Source: Berberis thunbergii
Taxonomy: Eukaryota > Streptophyta > Magnoliopsida > Ranunculales > Berberidaceae
Assembly (NCBI GenBank): GCA_003290165.1
Contig: QNQO01000684.1
Coordinates: 496,001-560,000, forward strand
Reading direction: 5' to 3'
Length of the DNA: 64,000 nucleotides
The position numbers and the translations under genes were made by a program. A model generated the notes under the pieces. It saw only the letters and a list, made by a program, of their open reading frames with translations, did no database searches and was not told the DNA's origin. Positions 35,582 through 48,531 of the stretch are shown here, in pieces (within the stretch, counting starts at the first letter, position 1; every line of letters begins with the position of its first letter).

Positions 35582-37392
35582 TCCATACAAACACCAAAAT
35601 CAGTAAAACCTAGGTTTAATGACACCATCTTTTACTAATCTCTTTACTCTTTCTTTGAATATATGACTCGGTCTTTTATGCGAAAAGAATGCATAACTTT
35701 CATTCATTAGAATACAATTGTTTCAACATTAAGATGTAGGCAAGGGAATTAATAAAAAGAAATATCAAGACTAATTTGATATAAACCATTAATTTCAAAT
35801 CTAGAACCAACAAGTTTTGATGCTTTAAATAAATTAAAACACCCATTCCCTATTTTAAGACACAAATCCATTATGATTTAGTTTGGACACAGAAATTAAA
35901 TTACAAAAACTGAAGGAAAAAAATAGTTTGACGTAAATCTAGATGTTATCCAGAAGCAAGTGTTAATTGAAAAGTCCTTATGGCTTCAATTTGTGCTTTG
36001 ACACGATTCCCCATGTAAAGAAAGGTTTCATTTAGATTTGTGGTTTGGGTTGAAATGAATCCCTATATCAAGTTTAAAACATGAACATTAGCTCCAGAAT
36101 TAAGCCACCAAGTATTAGAAAGAACTTCAATTACATTTGATTCGAAAAGAGTACATACGAAAACCAACAAGTTACCTTTCTTTTCGAACCATGCCTTACG
36201 TTTCAGGCAATCTTTATGAAATTTTCCACTCTTTTTACATAAATGGCACTTGTCTTAATTTTTCCTTTCTTTGTTGTGCTTTGATTAGAATGAATAGGTT
36301 TCTGGGTTTTACGCTTGATACCCTTATTCCCCCTCTTAACGTGCTTCTTTCTAGTATCTTGCATTGTGAGATGTGCAAGAGTAATATGACTACTTGCAAC
36401 TTAAGTCTTCCCTCTTCCTGAACCAACATGTTGGAATTCGTTCACATTACACTTATCCTTAATAGTATTATAGTAAATCTAAAAACGTCCCTACTATGGA
36501 GGCAAGGAGTTCAAGACAAATTGGATGAGGAAATAATCATCCACAATCATGTCTAACTTCTTTAATTTTGCAGCCGGATTAATCATCTCATTAATGTGCT
36601 CACACATGGTACGAGTACCATCATAGCGGATAGTAGTCAGTTCAACAATAAGTTTTCCAGTACGTAAGATATATTCGTTAGCAGTACGAAAAGTGTTCTT
36701 CTAAAATTTCATATATTCCATAGCGTTATCAGTGACTGAAAGGGATGACTTAATGTTGTTTGCAACATTCATTCGCATGTACATGATACATAATCTGTTC
36801 GACCTAGTCCATGTTGCATTGGCATACTTATCATCCTCACTGCTTTCATTAGTAATAGTAGCAGGTTCATTATTGAAAAGATCCATGTCAAGGTCCATAA
36901 TTCCCAAACTGAATTCAATCTGTTCTTTCAAGTCCAACATTCAAAAGAGGAACAGTAGGTACGTAACCATGAGGAATGGGGAGATTAACTGAATAATGTC
37001 AATATATACTCACTACATTAATTGAGCTCTAGTGATAAAAAAAAAACACAAAAAACATAAATACTAAACTATATGGGATCAAGTACAAGTAGAACATCAA
37101 ACATTTAGATTAGAGGCTAAACAATATTTATATTTCATAATTGTTACAGTGTGTATATAGTTGTCAATAGGCTGGCAATTAGAGATTCTAATTGATATAG
37201 TTTCCTAGTATAAATTCAATAGTTTGTATATAAATACATGTAATACTTTCAATGAATGATAAGGAAAAAAGTATTCTCTTAATCTCTGTTAACATGGTAT
37301 CAGAGCCACTTAGGGTTTGAGATTGAGATTCGAAGTTTGAAGTTAGGGCTTAATATTCAAAGTTGGTTCTCACCACAGTTCGAACTCCTAGG

Positions 37393-37563
37393 CCACCGAT
37401 CGACCCTCACAGGCGTCGATCTATCTTCCCAGGTGTCGTTTGACCTTCCCAGCAACCGATCGACCCTCGCAGGAGTCGATTATTTTTCCTAGGCATCGTT
37501 CGACCCGCCAGCCACCGATCGAAGTCGATCGACCCTTCCAGCCGCCATTCGACCCTCACCAGG
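37393..37563 (+). repeat. Degenerate 60-bp tandem repeat in the copia leader
   Basis: Almost three units of about 60 bp, each containing CACCGATCGACCCTCNCAGG and a second half of type GTCGTT(T/C)GACC, lie between the primer-binding site and gag. Leader repeats of this kind may affect packaging or dimerisation of element RNA; that is inference. Confidence 0.7.
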
Positions 37564-37754
37564 TCAATCGATCTTCTGCTTTTCTGGCTTTTCAAGCTTC
37601 TTTGCATCTTGTGTGATCGAAACCCAGAAATCTCAGTTGATTAATCCCTGATTTCCCTTTATTTGGGGGAGATTTTGCACGATTTCTGAAAACCCCATTT
37701 GTAAATTTTGATTTTGGAGTTTTTAATTATGAGTTCTGACCTATTTGTCCTGTT

Positions 37755-38576
37755 ATGGCTGAGACAAAGTCAGTGGTTGTATCTGATGTGGTTCCTGTGA
37801 TGTCTAAAATCAAGGACCATAAGCTAAATGGTTCGAATTATTTGGACTGGAGTAAGACTGTTCGGCTTTATTTACGAAGTATTGACAAAGATGACCATTT
37901 GACTAATGATCCTCTTGAGGATTCGCGGTAGATCTGGCTCAGGGAAGATGCTCGCTTGTTCCTTCAGATTCGTAATTCTATTGATAGTGAGGTAATTGGC
38001 TTGATCAATCACTGTGAATTTGTTAAAGAACTAATGGATAATTTGGAATTTTTGTACTCTGGGAAAGGGAATCTCTCTCGCATGTATGAGGTTTGCCAAG
38101 CATTCTACCGTGTGGAAAAACAAGATCAGTCCCTTATCAACTACTTTATGGCATTTAAGAAAACGTATGAGGAGCTTAATATGTTGCTGCCATTTAGCCC
38201 TGATGTGAAGGTTCAACAACGCTAATGGGAGCAAATGGCTATCATGAATTTTCTAGCAGGGCTCTCTCCTGAATTTGATTCTGCTAAGGCACAAGTTCTT
38301 TCTGGGTCTGATATCTCATCTTTACACGATGTCTTTAGTCGTGTTCTCCGCACTGAGAGTACTCTACCTGTTCCACTTAGTGGTGCTTTGGTAAGTCGAA
38401 ATAACAGCTATGCACCTGGGAGACCGTCTAATCACAGTGGACACAAAGTAGGCAGCTCACAAGGGTTTGAAACTCGCACGCCGGATTCTGAAAGTGTTAT
38501 TTGCAACTATTGTCGTAAGCCAGGCCATACCAAGTTTGACTGTAGACTACAGTTTAAAACCGGCAAAAACACTTAG
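37755..38576 (+). pseudogene. copia gag with zinc knuckle
   Basis: ATG at 37755 opens the gag (KLNGSNYLDWSKTVRLYLRS near residue 25). It continues through GLINHCEFVKELMDNLEFLY and the retrotransposon-gag helices to a CCHC knuckle, CNYCRKPGHTKFDC, at about 38503-38544. In-frame stops occur at 37929 (TAG), 38223 (TAA) and 38574 (TAG). Several of the stops could be C-to-T changes. Confidence 0.85.
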
Positions 38577-38696
38577 CTCATGTTGCGATCACTATTGATG
38601 CCTTTGACAAATCGGTCCTTATCTCTACTGATGAATTTGCCAAGTTCTCAAAGTATCAGGAATCACTCAAGTCTTCATCTCCTTCTGTCATAGCTA

Positions 38697-41690
38697 TTGC
38701 TTATTCAGGTAAACCCGATGTGTCTTCTTTCATCATCTTCCAAGTGGGTCATTGATTCTGGTGCCACAAATCATATGACAGGTAATTCTAGTCTATTTTC
38801 TTCTTTTCAATCCTATGCTTCTACTTCTACCGTCACTTTAGCCGATGGGTCACCATCTTGTGTTCGCGGGTCTGGCACCATCAACCTTACCCCCTCGTCA
38901 TCTTTGTCATTTGTCTTACATTTACCTAATTTATTCTTTAATTTGCTCTCTGTAAGTCATCTTACTCGTAATCTTAACTGTTGTGTCTCATTTTATCCTA
39001 ATCATTGTTTATTTCAGGATCTTATGACGAAGAAGATTATTGGTAAAGGACATGAGTCTGGAGGCCTCTACGTTCTTGATACATCGGTACTGAGTTCTAT
39101 TGCTTGCTCCAACTCACGTCTCTTTTCGAGGCTCATTGTAGGTTGGGTCATCCGTCTCTCCCTCTACTAAAAAAGCTTTGTCCTCAATATAATAAGGTGT
39201 CTTCAATAAATTGTGAGTCATGTCAGTTTGCAAAACATCATCGCCTTAGTTTGAGTTCTAGAGTCAATAAACGTGCTAGTATTCCTTTTGAATTAGTTCA
39301 TTTTGATGTTTGGGGTCCTTGTCCTATTTTGTTTAAACCTGGATTTAGGTATTTTGTTACATTTGTGGATGATTATTCTCGTGTAACTTGGTTATATCTA
39401 ATGAAACATCGTTCTGAGTTGTTTTATATGTTTTGTGCGTTTTGTGCTAAAATTAACACTCATTTTAATGTTTCAATTCGTACTTTGTGAAGTGATAACG
39501 CCAGAGAATATGCTCAAGCTTTATTTCAGTCTTATATGACTCAGAATGGCACACTTCATGAAATTTCGTGTGTTGATACCCCATCCCAAAATGGTGTGGC
39601 AGAACGTAAAAACATACATCTTCTTGAAACGGCACGAGCTCTCTTATTTCAAATGAATGTTCCTAAACCTTTTTGGGCCGATGCAGTGTCTACAACATGT
39701 TTTCTCATTAATCGCATGCCATCCTCTATTCTTCATGGTGAGATACCTTACAAAATCCTTTTTCCCAATAAGCCATTGTTTCCTGTTGACCCAAAAATAT
39801 TTGGTAGCACTTGTTTTGTTTGGGATGTTCGTCCGCATGTCACTAAATTAGATCCCAAGTCTTTGAAATGTGCCTTTCTCGGTTATTCTCGTATTCAGAA
39901 GGGTTATAGGTGTTATTGTCCTAATCTTAACAAATATCTAGTCTCAATTGATGTTACCTTCCTGGAAGACACACCTTATTTCCCGTCTTCATCCGTTCCC
40001 ACTCGCCAGGGGGAGGATGATGATTTGTTAGTCTATTCCATCACATCCTCTGCACCCGTCTCGACACCAGCACCTGTCTCGGAACCAGCTCCTGTCAAGC
40101 CTCCTATTATTCAGGTTTACTCCAGGCGTCCCCCTGTTGATTCATGTCCTGCACCTGCTCCTTCGCCATCAGATCCAATCCCGAGCGATGATCTTCCTAT
40201 TGATTCATTCATCCAGTCTCGAGCGATAGAGGAGATGAATGCTTTAGATGACAATGGTACTTGGGACTTGGTCAATTTACCTTCAGAAAAAAGGGCTATA
40301 GGTTGCAAATGGGTCTTCGCTGTTAAGGTCAATTCGGATGGGTCAGTTGCCCGATTGAAAGCCCATCTTGTCGCAAAGGGCTATGCTCAAACCTATGGGG
40401 TGGATTACTCTGACACTTTCTCTCCTGTTGCAAAGTTGACCTCTGTTTGGTTATTTATTTCCATGGCGGCTTCCCATCATTGGCCTTTACATCAGCTTGA
40501 TATCAAGAATGCTTTTCTTCATGGAGATCTTTAGGAGGAGGTGTATATGGAGCAACCTCCTGGTTTTGTTGCTCAGGGGGAGTCAGGGCAAGTTTGTCGT
40601 CTTCGAAAATCTTTATATGGTTTGAAACAGAGTCCTCGTGCTTGGTTTGGAAAGTTTAGTCAGGCTGTTGAGAAATTTGGTATGAAGAAAAACAAGTCTG
40701 ACCACTTTGTATTCTACAACGATCCGCAGCTGGTATCATTCTGTTAGTTGTGTATGTGGATGACATTGTATATATTGGAAATGATACTAGAGGAATCTCA
40801 TCTCTTAAATCTTTCATTCATACTCAGTTTCACACGAAGGATTTGGGGGTGTTAAAGTATTTCTTGGGAGTGGAAGTCACTCAGAGTAAACAAGGTATAT
40901 TTCTATCTCAGAGAAAATATGTCCTTGACTTATTAACTGATACAGGTAAATTGGGAGCAAAGCCTTGTAGTGTTCCAATGACTCCAAATGTACACCTTAC
41001 AGAAGAGGGGGAACCATTTGAAGATCCTGGAAAATATCAAAGGTTGGTTGGGAAGTTGAATTACCTTACCGTGACTAGTCCAGATATTGCATACTCAGTC
41101 AGTGTTGTCAGTTAGTTTATGTCATCCCCAACAATTCATCATTGGGCAGCGTTAAAGCAAATTTTGTGTTACTTGAAAGGAGCACCAGGATGAGGTATCG
41201 TGTACAAAAATCATGGGCACACTCATATTGAATGTTTTTCAGATGCAGATTGGGCAGGTTCCAAAATGGATAAAAGATCCACTTTAGGTTATTGTATCTT
41301 TGTTGGAAGGAATTTGGTCTCATGGAAGAGTAAGAAGAAAACATTGTGTCACGATCCAGTGCAGAGTCTGAATATAGGGCTATGGCACAATCTGTATGTG
41401 AGACAATGTGGATATATCAACTCTTGACTAAAGTAGGACTTAAAACTACAGTACCAGTGAAATTGTGGTCTGATAACCAAGCTGCTCTTCATATTGCATC
41501 TAATCATGTGTTTCATGAACGGACTAAGCACATTGAAATTGATTGTCATTTTATTTTCGTGAGAAAATTCAACAAGGCTCGATTTCTATAGGATACGTGA
41601 AAATTGGAGAACAACTAGGGGACATCTTCACGAAAGCTTTAAATAGGGTTCGGGTTGACTATCTTTGTAACAAGCTGGGCATGATTAACA
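38697..41690 (+). pseudogene. copia pol: protease, integrase, RT, RNase H (broken)
   Basis: In order: protease with WVIDSGATNHMTG (38748), gag-pre-integrase (CRLGHPSLPLLKKL, CESCQFAKHH), integrase core ([25 protein letters not shown]), RT ([54 protein letters not shown] at 40750), and RNase H (DADWAG; SRSSAESEYRAMA; LWSDNQAALHIASN). Stops are at 39488 (TGA), 40532 (TAG), about 40744, 41113 (TAG), 41191 (TGA) and 41589 (TAG). Frameshifts fall near 38.7, 39.1 and 41.34 kb. The protease, RT and RNase H active-site motifs are intact as short stretches, but no continuous polyprotein is possible. Confidence 0.85.
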
Positions 41691-44600
41691 TTTATGCTCC
41701 ACCTTGAGGGGGAGTGTTACAGTGTGTATATAGTTGTCAATAGGCTGGCAATTAGGTTGTCAATTAGAGATTCTAATTGATATAGTTTCCTAGTATAGAT
41801 TCAATAGTTTGTATATAAATACATGTAATACTTTCAATGAATGATAAGGAAAAAGAATATTCTCTTAATCTCTGTTAACAAGAATCATTAATTGGTTAAG
41901 TATTTCTACAATATAAGTAGTAAGGTGTTTGTGAATATCCTACAAATTTATGAAATATAAAAACCTATAATATTTGTTCGAACCCATTCAATCTTAATTC
42001 ACCCGTTGGAAGCAAAATGGATATGAGTAAATAAATTCTAAAATCTCATAAAGTCATAAAACTTACCACCTTTATCAGATCATATTATTTTCACATTTCT
42101 GTCTAACTGTGTCTCTCTACTCAGTTATGCATGCTTCAATCGAATTAACTGATTGAGACTTTTCATACAATATATAAATATGACTGTAACGGTAAAAATC
42201 ATAAATGATGTTAATGAAATACGTTTATCCTCCAAAAGTAGGAACATCAAAAACTTCTGATATATCTGTATGGATAATTTTCAAGAATCTGTGTGGTTTT
42301 TGTTGCTCCATTATTGATGCGTTTGGTACTTTTACCCTTAATACAATCCAAATAACACCAAAATTAGTAAAATCTAGGTTTGTAATGACACCGTCTTTTA
42401 CTAATATCTTTATTCATTCTCTGCATATATGACTCAATCTTTTATGCCAAAAGAATGCAATATTTTCATTCCCTGGAATAAAATTTCTTCAGCATTAAGA
42501 TGCAGGGCAGGATAATCAATAAAAGAAATATCAAGACTAATTTGATATAAGCCATTAACTTAAAAATCCATAACCAACAAATTTTGATGCTTTAAATACA
42601 CTAAAACAACCATTCCCTATTTTAAAACAAATTCCATTATGATCCAGTTAGGACACAAAAATTAAATTACTGGAAACTGAAGGAACAAAAGAGTTTGATG
42701 TAAATCTAGATGATATCCAGAAGCTAGTGTCAAACGGAAAGTCCCTATGGCTTTAATTTGTGCTTTGATACGATTCCCCATATAAAAATGGTTTCATTCA
42801 GGTTTATGGTTTGGGTTAAAAGGAATCCCTACATTGAGTTTGAAACATGAACATTAGCTTCAAAATCAAGCCACCTAGTATTAGAAAGAAATTCAATTGC
42901 ATTTGATTCAAAAAAAGTACATACGAAAACCAAAGGGTTACCTTAGTTTTCGAACCATGCCTTGGATTTCAGGAAATCCTTCTTAATCTGTCCACTCCTT
43001 TTATAGAAATGGCACTTGTTATCTTTTTCTCCTTCTTTGTTGTGTTTGATCAGAATTAACAAGTTTTGGGGGTTCACAATTGATGCCCTTATTCACTTTC
43101 TTAACATGTTTATTTCCAGTATCTTGAATTGTGAGATGTGCACGAGTATTATGACTACCTTGCTGCTAAAGTCTTGCCCTTGTATGAACCATGATGTTAG
43201 ATTTCATTTACATTTCACTTATCCTTATTAGTGTTATAGTGAGTCTGAAAAGGTCCATACTAAGGAGGCAATGAGTTCAGGATGAATTGGACGGGGAAAA
43301 AAATCATCCACAGTCATGCCTAATTTTTATTTTTATTTTAAATTTCGCAGCCAAATTAGTCATCTCATTAATGTGCTCATACATGGTACGAGTACCATCA
43401 AAGTGGATAGTAGTTAGTTCAACAATAAGTTTCCCAGCAAGACATTTGTCAGCAGTCTGAAGGTATTATAATATTTTATATATTCATAGTGTTATTAGTG
43501 ATTGGAAGGGATGGCTTAATGTTGTTTGCAACATTCATTCGCATGTTCATGATACGTAATCAGTTTTATCTAGTGCATGTTGCATGGGCTTACTTATCAT
43601 CTTCACTGCTTTCATCAGTAATAGTAGCAGATTCATTATTGAGACGAACCATGTCAAGGTCCATAGTTCCCAAACTGAATTCAATTTGTTCTTTCCAGTC
43701 CAAGAAGTTAGTTTCATTCAAAAGAGGAACAGTAAGTACGTGATCGAAAGAGAACGAGGAGATTAACTGAAATAAGATCAATATATACTCACTAAATTAA
43801 TTGAGCTCAAGTGATAAAATATATAAGTATATATTAGATGCTCAAGTGATAAACTGTATGGGATCTACTGCGGATAGAACCTCAAACATTTAGATTAGAT
43901 GCTAAATGATATTTATATTTTAGAATCATTAATTGGTTGAGTATTTCTACAATATATCAAGTAAGGTGTCTGTGGACATCTTACAAATTTATGAAATACA
44001 AAAACCCATAATATTAATTCAACCCATTCAATCTTAATTCACCTGTGGGAAACAAATTGGCTATGTGTAAATAAATTGTAAAATCTCATGTAAGTCATTA
44101 AACTTTATTAGCATCTATAATCATGAGATTTTTATCATGATATCAATTACCTAACTACCTAAATGATTATTCACAACTATGATATGTATCACTATGATGA
44201 TTTCAAAATCAAACAACAATGTGTTCATACGATATTGGTAATTTGGAGCACATAATATGTATAATAAAGAAAACATAATAGGCAATATAACGAGAAATAT
44301 TTAATTTTATTCAAAAATGGAAATTTAAAAAAAAAACATGAAAACAATCTATTGAACTTTCTAAGATCATGAAAATTTCAAAATTAAAAATAATCAAATT
44401 TCAGTAAATAGTTGTAGCAATAAATTTTATTTCCTAAAATGGAAAAAAAAAACATGTTCCAAGGCCGAAACAACCTCACACGCCAAAAAACAACCTAAAT
44501 CAAAGCTAAGCTGTGTGATTTGCGCACTGGGTCAATTTTTAATAACCTACCAAATTTCGTTAAATTCTGATGAAATTGAAATCCTATTACTTAACTAAAA

Positions 44601-44749
44601 AAATTATTTTATAAGCCATAATATCAAAAAAAAAAAAAAACTTCTCCCACTACTCAAACGAAGTTGAAGAAAACATGATATATATAAATTATCTAATTCG
44701 TTTGCATCATCATATACGTTTAAAACCTGATACTTTGAAAACACATATT

Positions 44750-45142
44750 AAATCTTTATTTAATATGACATAATCCTTAGATATCAATTTCATGAACTAT
44801 TACGCAATATTTAAACAATCTGATAGAACTTACCTGAGTTCGTCATTTAATGATCTTTTGGAAATCAATCTTCAATAAGGTCATTTGGAACTTTGTCAAG
44901 GTGAAACTTTAGTTTCTCCCTCTTAGCCTAAAAACTCAATTATGTGTTTATTGTTATGATTTTTCAATGAAGCACACATCAGTATTTATAGGTAGAGAGA
45001 GGACCTAGTTTCCTAATCCAATTACTCAATTTCAACCATCCATCACAACTTGACTATATTAGTAACTCATGTTAAATCAATATTCATAATATGGACCACA
45101 TCATTTTATTTATTAATTAGGAATTGAATATATTCCATTTCA
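44750..45142 (-). repeat. LTR of the minus-strand copia array
   Basis: About 390 bp, homologous to the LTRs at 45582-46016 and 50543-51090. Shared landmarks read on the minus strand are ATATTCAATTCCTAATTAAT, CTCTCTCTACCTATAAATAC (promoter-like TATAAATA) and TTTAAATATTGCGTAATAGT. It starts TGAAATGG at 45142. It is the only LTR found for the array. Confidence 0.7.
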
Positions 45143-46513
45143 GAAGTGGTAATTAATTAAATGATGGATGATTGTAAGCAAATAGAATGAAAAAGTTAAT
45201 GTATATATGAAATCAAAAACTAAAACATAAATGACTAAAACATAAAAGGCTAACACAAATATTTAAATGCTTAATGTATATAAGGTTCTTACCTGGAGCA
45301 ACATAACCAATTGTTCCATTTATTGTAAGGGAACTACCTTGGCTTCGTGAAGAATTGTAAAAAAAAGTAAAGAAAATCTTCGCTAAAATAAAATCTGTGA
45401 AATACGCCATCCTATCATCATTGATGAGAATATTGCTTGGCTTTACATCACAATGGTTGGTTGACAATGATTTTGAAGATATTCCAGTGCAAAAGCAACA
45501 TCAATTGCGATGTTTAGCCTTTGTAAGTTTAGTTTCAGCAATCTTTTTTATATCTATCAGGATATAACCACTTCTCTATACTGTTAGAAAAATATATTCA
45601 ATTTCTATTTAATGCTATGATGTGGTCGATATTAGGAATATTGATTTAATAGGAATTACTAAAATAGTCAAATTGCGATTTTAGAACAAATTGGTTTCCT
45701 ACTCTACTTCACATTGTGATGGATGGTTGAAAATGAGTGATTCAATAGATTAGTAAACTAGGTCTTCTCTTTACCTATAAATGATGATGTCTGCTCTATT
45801 GAAGGATCATAACAATTGAGTTTATAAGCTAAGAGAGAGAAACTCTAAATTCTCCTTGACGAAGTCCCAGAAAACCTTGTTGAATATTGACTTCCAGAAG
45901 ATCATTGAAAGCTAAGTGATGAACTCGTGTGAGTTCTTTAAGATTGTTTAAATATTGCGTAATAGTACATGAAGTCAAGATCTAAGGCTTATGTCATATT
46001 AAACTATATTTTATATGTGGCATCAGAGCAAGGTTTACTAACTCATGGACTATTCTACAAGGTTTAAAATATATATGATGATGCAAATGAATTACATAAT
46101 TTATAGATCTATTGTTTTGTTTAACTTCATTTGATTAGTGGGAGAAATCTAAGTTTTTCTGATATTATGGCTTATAAAATTATTTTTTAGTTGAGCAATA
46201 AGATTTTGATTTCAACAGAATTTAACGAATTCGGTTGGTGACTGAAAACTAGGGCTGGTCAATTCAGACCGAAAACTCGGACCAAACCGAAAATCGAATC
46301 GAAAATTGGACCGATTGGATCGTTTGAGCGAGTTTTTTTATATTTAATTTTAATTTTCAATCCAAAAACTGGCCAGGACCAAAATTTCCGGTTTGGTCCT
46401 CGGTTCCACTTTCCATAACCCGCCAGTTAACCGGAGAGTTTAAAAAATCTAAAAACTTTTCCCAATTTCACATATTTGGTAATAAAAAAAAGTCAAAAAT
46501 AAGGGAAATTCTT

Positions 46514-46638
46514 AAGTGCACTGGTGGTGTGCCTGGTGACCACTAAGCACCCTCCATTTGCCTCGAGATATGCATTATTTCATATTTTGAGGCAAATGAA
46601 GAGTGTCTAGTAGCCACCAGGCACTGCAGTAGTGCTCC
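46514..46638. repeat. Long hairpin (about 60-bp arms, 7-nt loop)
   Basis: The left arm contains GCCTGGTGACCACTAAGCAC and CATTTGCCTCGAGATATG; the right arm contains their near-complement (GCACTGCAGTAGTGCTCC outermost, CATATTTTGAGGCAAATG innermost). The RNA would fold into an almost continuous duplex with a loop of about 7 nt. It looks like a small foldback MITE inside hAT-3 and could be a source of small RNAs. Confidence 0.7.
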
Positions 46639-47431
46639 AAAAATAAAGTTGTTTTCAACAATAAAATAATAATGATAAAGTGAAGTTGCTTTCACCATTG
46701 AAGTAAAGTTGCTTTCACCAATAAAGTAAATTTATTTTTAATTCATTGTGTCACTTTCACTCGAAAAGTAATGCTTAACCTATCTCTCTTGGACTTCTCT
46801 CCATTTTTAAAATACATGACACAATTATTTAATTCTTCGTATTTCTCTAATAATACCCTTTTGTTTCTCTCACTTTCTATCTCTTATCTACCATCTCTTC
46901 ATCTACTCTTTCTTTTCTTTATTTCCTTTTCTTTCTTTCTGTAACCCTAAAACCAAACTCTTTCATGGTGGTTTCTCCTCTAATCTTTGTTTGTCACTCC
47001 TAATAAACCACCAAGATTTCAGGTTCCAATTCCATCACCTGTTTATGTTTTTTTTTTATATTCAGTGAACTTGCACTAGTTCAAATCATCAAGTCTGATT
47101 CGGACAAGTAGTTCATGAACTTTGTTGTTCACATATTTGTTGTTCAAATGTATGACTCTTCTCATCACCTATGCCAGGCATAAAATAAAGGGAAAAAGGA
47201 AACTGGAAGAAATGATGGAAAAGGAGGACGAAGAATAAACGAGATCTCAGTATCTTTTCTATAAACGCACAACAAGCCATCATCATCTATGGTGATACAT
47301 CTTCAATAATCACCGATTTTGAGAAAGCGTTTGAGCAGGTGTGGAAGAAGGCTGAAATGGCCTAGAGACTGAAATTGGACCGACCCGAAATGTTGATTAC
47401 CCGAGAACCTAGTTAACTGGCCTCACTCGGT

Positions 47432-48531
47432 TAGGGATGGCAACGGGGCGGATTTGTGCAAATCCATCCCCGCTCCGCTGGGGATTTCGGGTCCCCGAAA
47501 CCGCCCCGCATATCCGTTTATCATTTTTTTTAAAAACCATCCCCGCCCCATTTAACCCAAACAACAACAACAACCCAAAATATTTTCTTCAACATACAAT
47601 AAATTCATACAAAAAATTAAAAAAAAAGCATACAATAAATTGCCAAAAAAAAAAAAAATCAATCTACAGAATCTGAGATCAGATCTGAATCTGATCGATT
47701 TTGATCTCAGATCAGATCTAATTTTTTTCAACATACAATAAATTCATACAAAAAATACATACAAAAAATTAAAAAAAAAAGCATACAATAAATTGCCAAA
47801 AAAAAAAATCGATCAACAGAATCTGAGATGATCTGATCTGAGATCAAAATTGATCAGATCTGAGATCATGGGGAGAGGAAGGCGGATGAGGTGGGAGCTT
47901 CGATCTGAGCTTCGATTTAGACTTGCTGATCAGATCTGAGAGTTCGGAGAATCGGAGTTTGACCTTCGCTGTGAGAGAGAAGAAGGGAGGGTCGGCCTCT
48001 GCCACCCTTCGCGGCCTTCGCTTTTAGAGAGAAGAAGGGAGGTCGCTCGTGGCTTTCGCTGTGAGAGAGAAGAAGGGAGGTTGCTCGATGGGAGGTCGCT
48101 CGAAGGTAGGTCGCTCGGGGCCTTCGCTGTAAGAGAAAAGAAGTTGCTCGAAGGGAGGAGGTTGCTCAAGCTCGAAGGGAGGTCGAGCGCTTCCTCAAGT
48201 CTGTTAGGTTTTGAGGGAGAAGAAGGGTCTGTTAGATTTTTTCAAAAACATAAAAGAAGTGAAAGGTGATTGAGGAGAGAGAGGTGAGATATTGAAGGGT
48301 TGAGGGTTTTTTTTTAAGCGTATAAAGGGATGAGGGTATTTTTGTAATATCAACACTTAAACGGATATCCGCGGGGCGGATATGGCCAAATCCGTATCCG
48401 CCCCGAATAGTAAACGGATATTTTTTAGATATCCGAAATCACCCGAAAACCTATTCAGCCATAACCAAAACCGCCCCAAACGGATTGGGTGGGGCGGATA
48501 CCCGTGAAAATCCGCCCCACTGCCATCCCTA
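47432..48531. mobile_element. hAT-4 element nested in hAT-3 (1100 bp)
   Basis: TIRs are TAGGGATGGCAACGGGGCGG on the left and its imperfect complement CCGCCCCACTGCCATCCCTA on the right. A perfect 8-bp TSD, CACTCGGT, lies at 47424-47431 and 48532-48539. Subterminal GGGGCGGAT / ATCCGCCCC repeats are dense at both ends. The interior contains a tandem repeat (period about 139 bp, 47588-47860) and GAGAGAAGAAGGGAGGTCGC-type repeats, but no transposase. Confidence 0.9.

Larger units (their letters stand above)
37142..41880 (+). mobile_element. Complete but decayed Ty1/copia element (4.74 kb)
   Basis: LTRs at 37142-37294 and 41715-41880 both run TGTTACAG...GTTAACA and differ mainly by one insertion of about 13 bp in the right copy. 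The flanks ATAAT and AGAAT are a one-mismatch 5-bp TSD. A primer-binding site TGGTATCAGAGCC (initiator tRNA-Met) abuts the left LTR at 37295, and a polypurine tract GAGGGGGAG precedes the right LTR. Gag, protease, integrase, RT and RNase H occur in copia order but with about a dozen stops or frameshifts. It sits inside module 2 of the tandem copia array, in the opposite orientation. Confidence 0.9.
33375..45142 (-). mobile_element. Tandemly reiterated copia element (three modules, one LTR)
   Basis: Read on the minus strand, a copia element starts with an LTR at about 45142-44750 and a decayed primer-binding site, then leader, gag, protease and integrase N-half. Instead of continuing into RT it jumps back into its own leader, twice. 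Modules are about 44110-42056, 42055-35291 (interrupted by the copia at 37142-41880) and 35290-33375. Net module length is about 2.02 kb. Both internal junctions join integrase ...GG(C/T)(G/A)AGTTTTATGAC to leader ...AGATTTTA(C/G)AATTTATTTAC. No 3' LTR is seen. All modules carry stops and frameshifts. Confidence 0.75.

Noticed and set aside
37407..37607. Arg-rich minus-strand frame
   Set aside because: Comes from the CGATCGACC leader repeats of the copia element.
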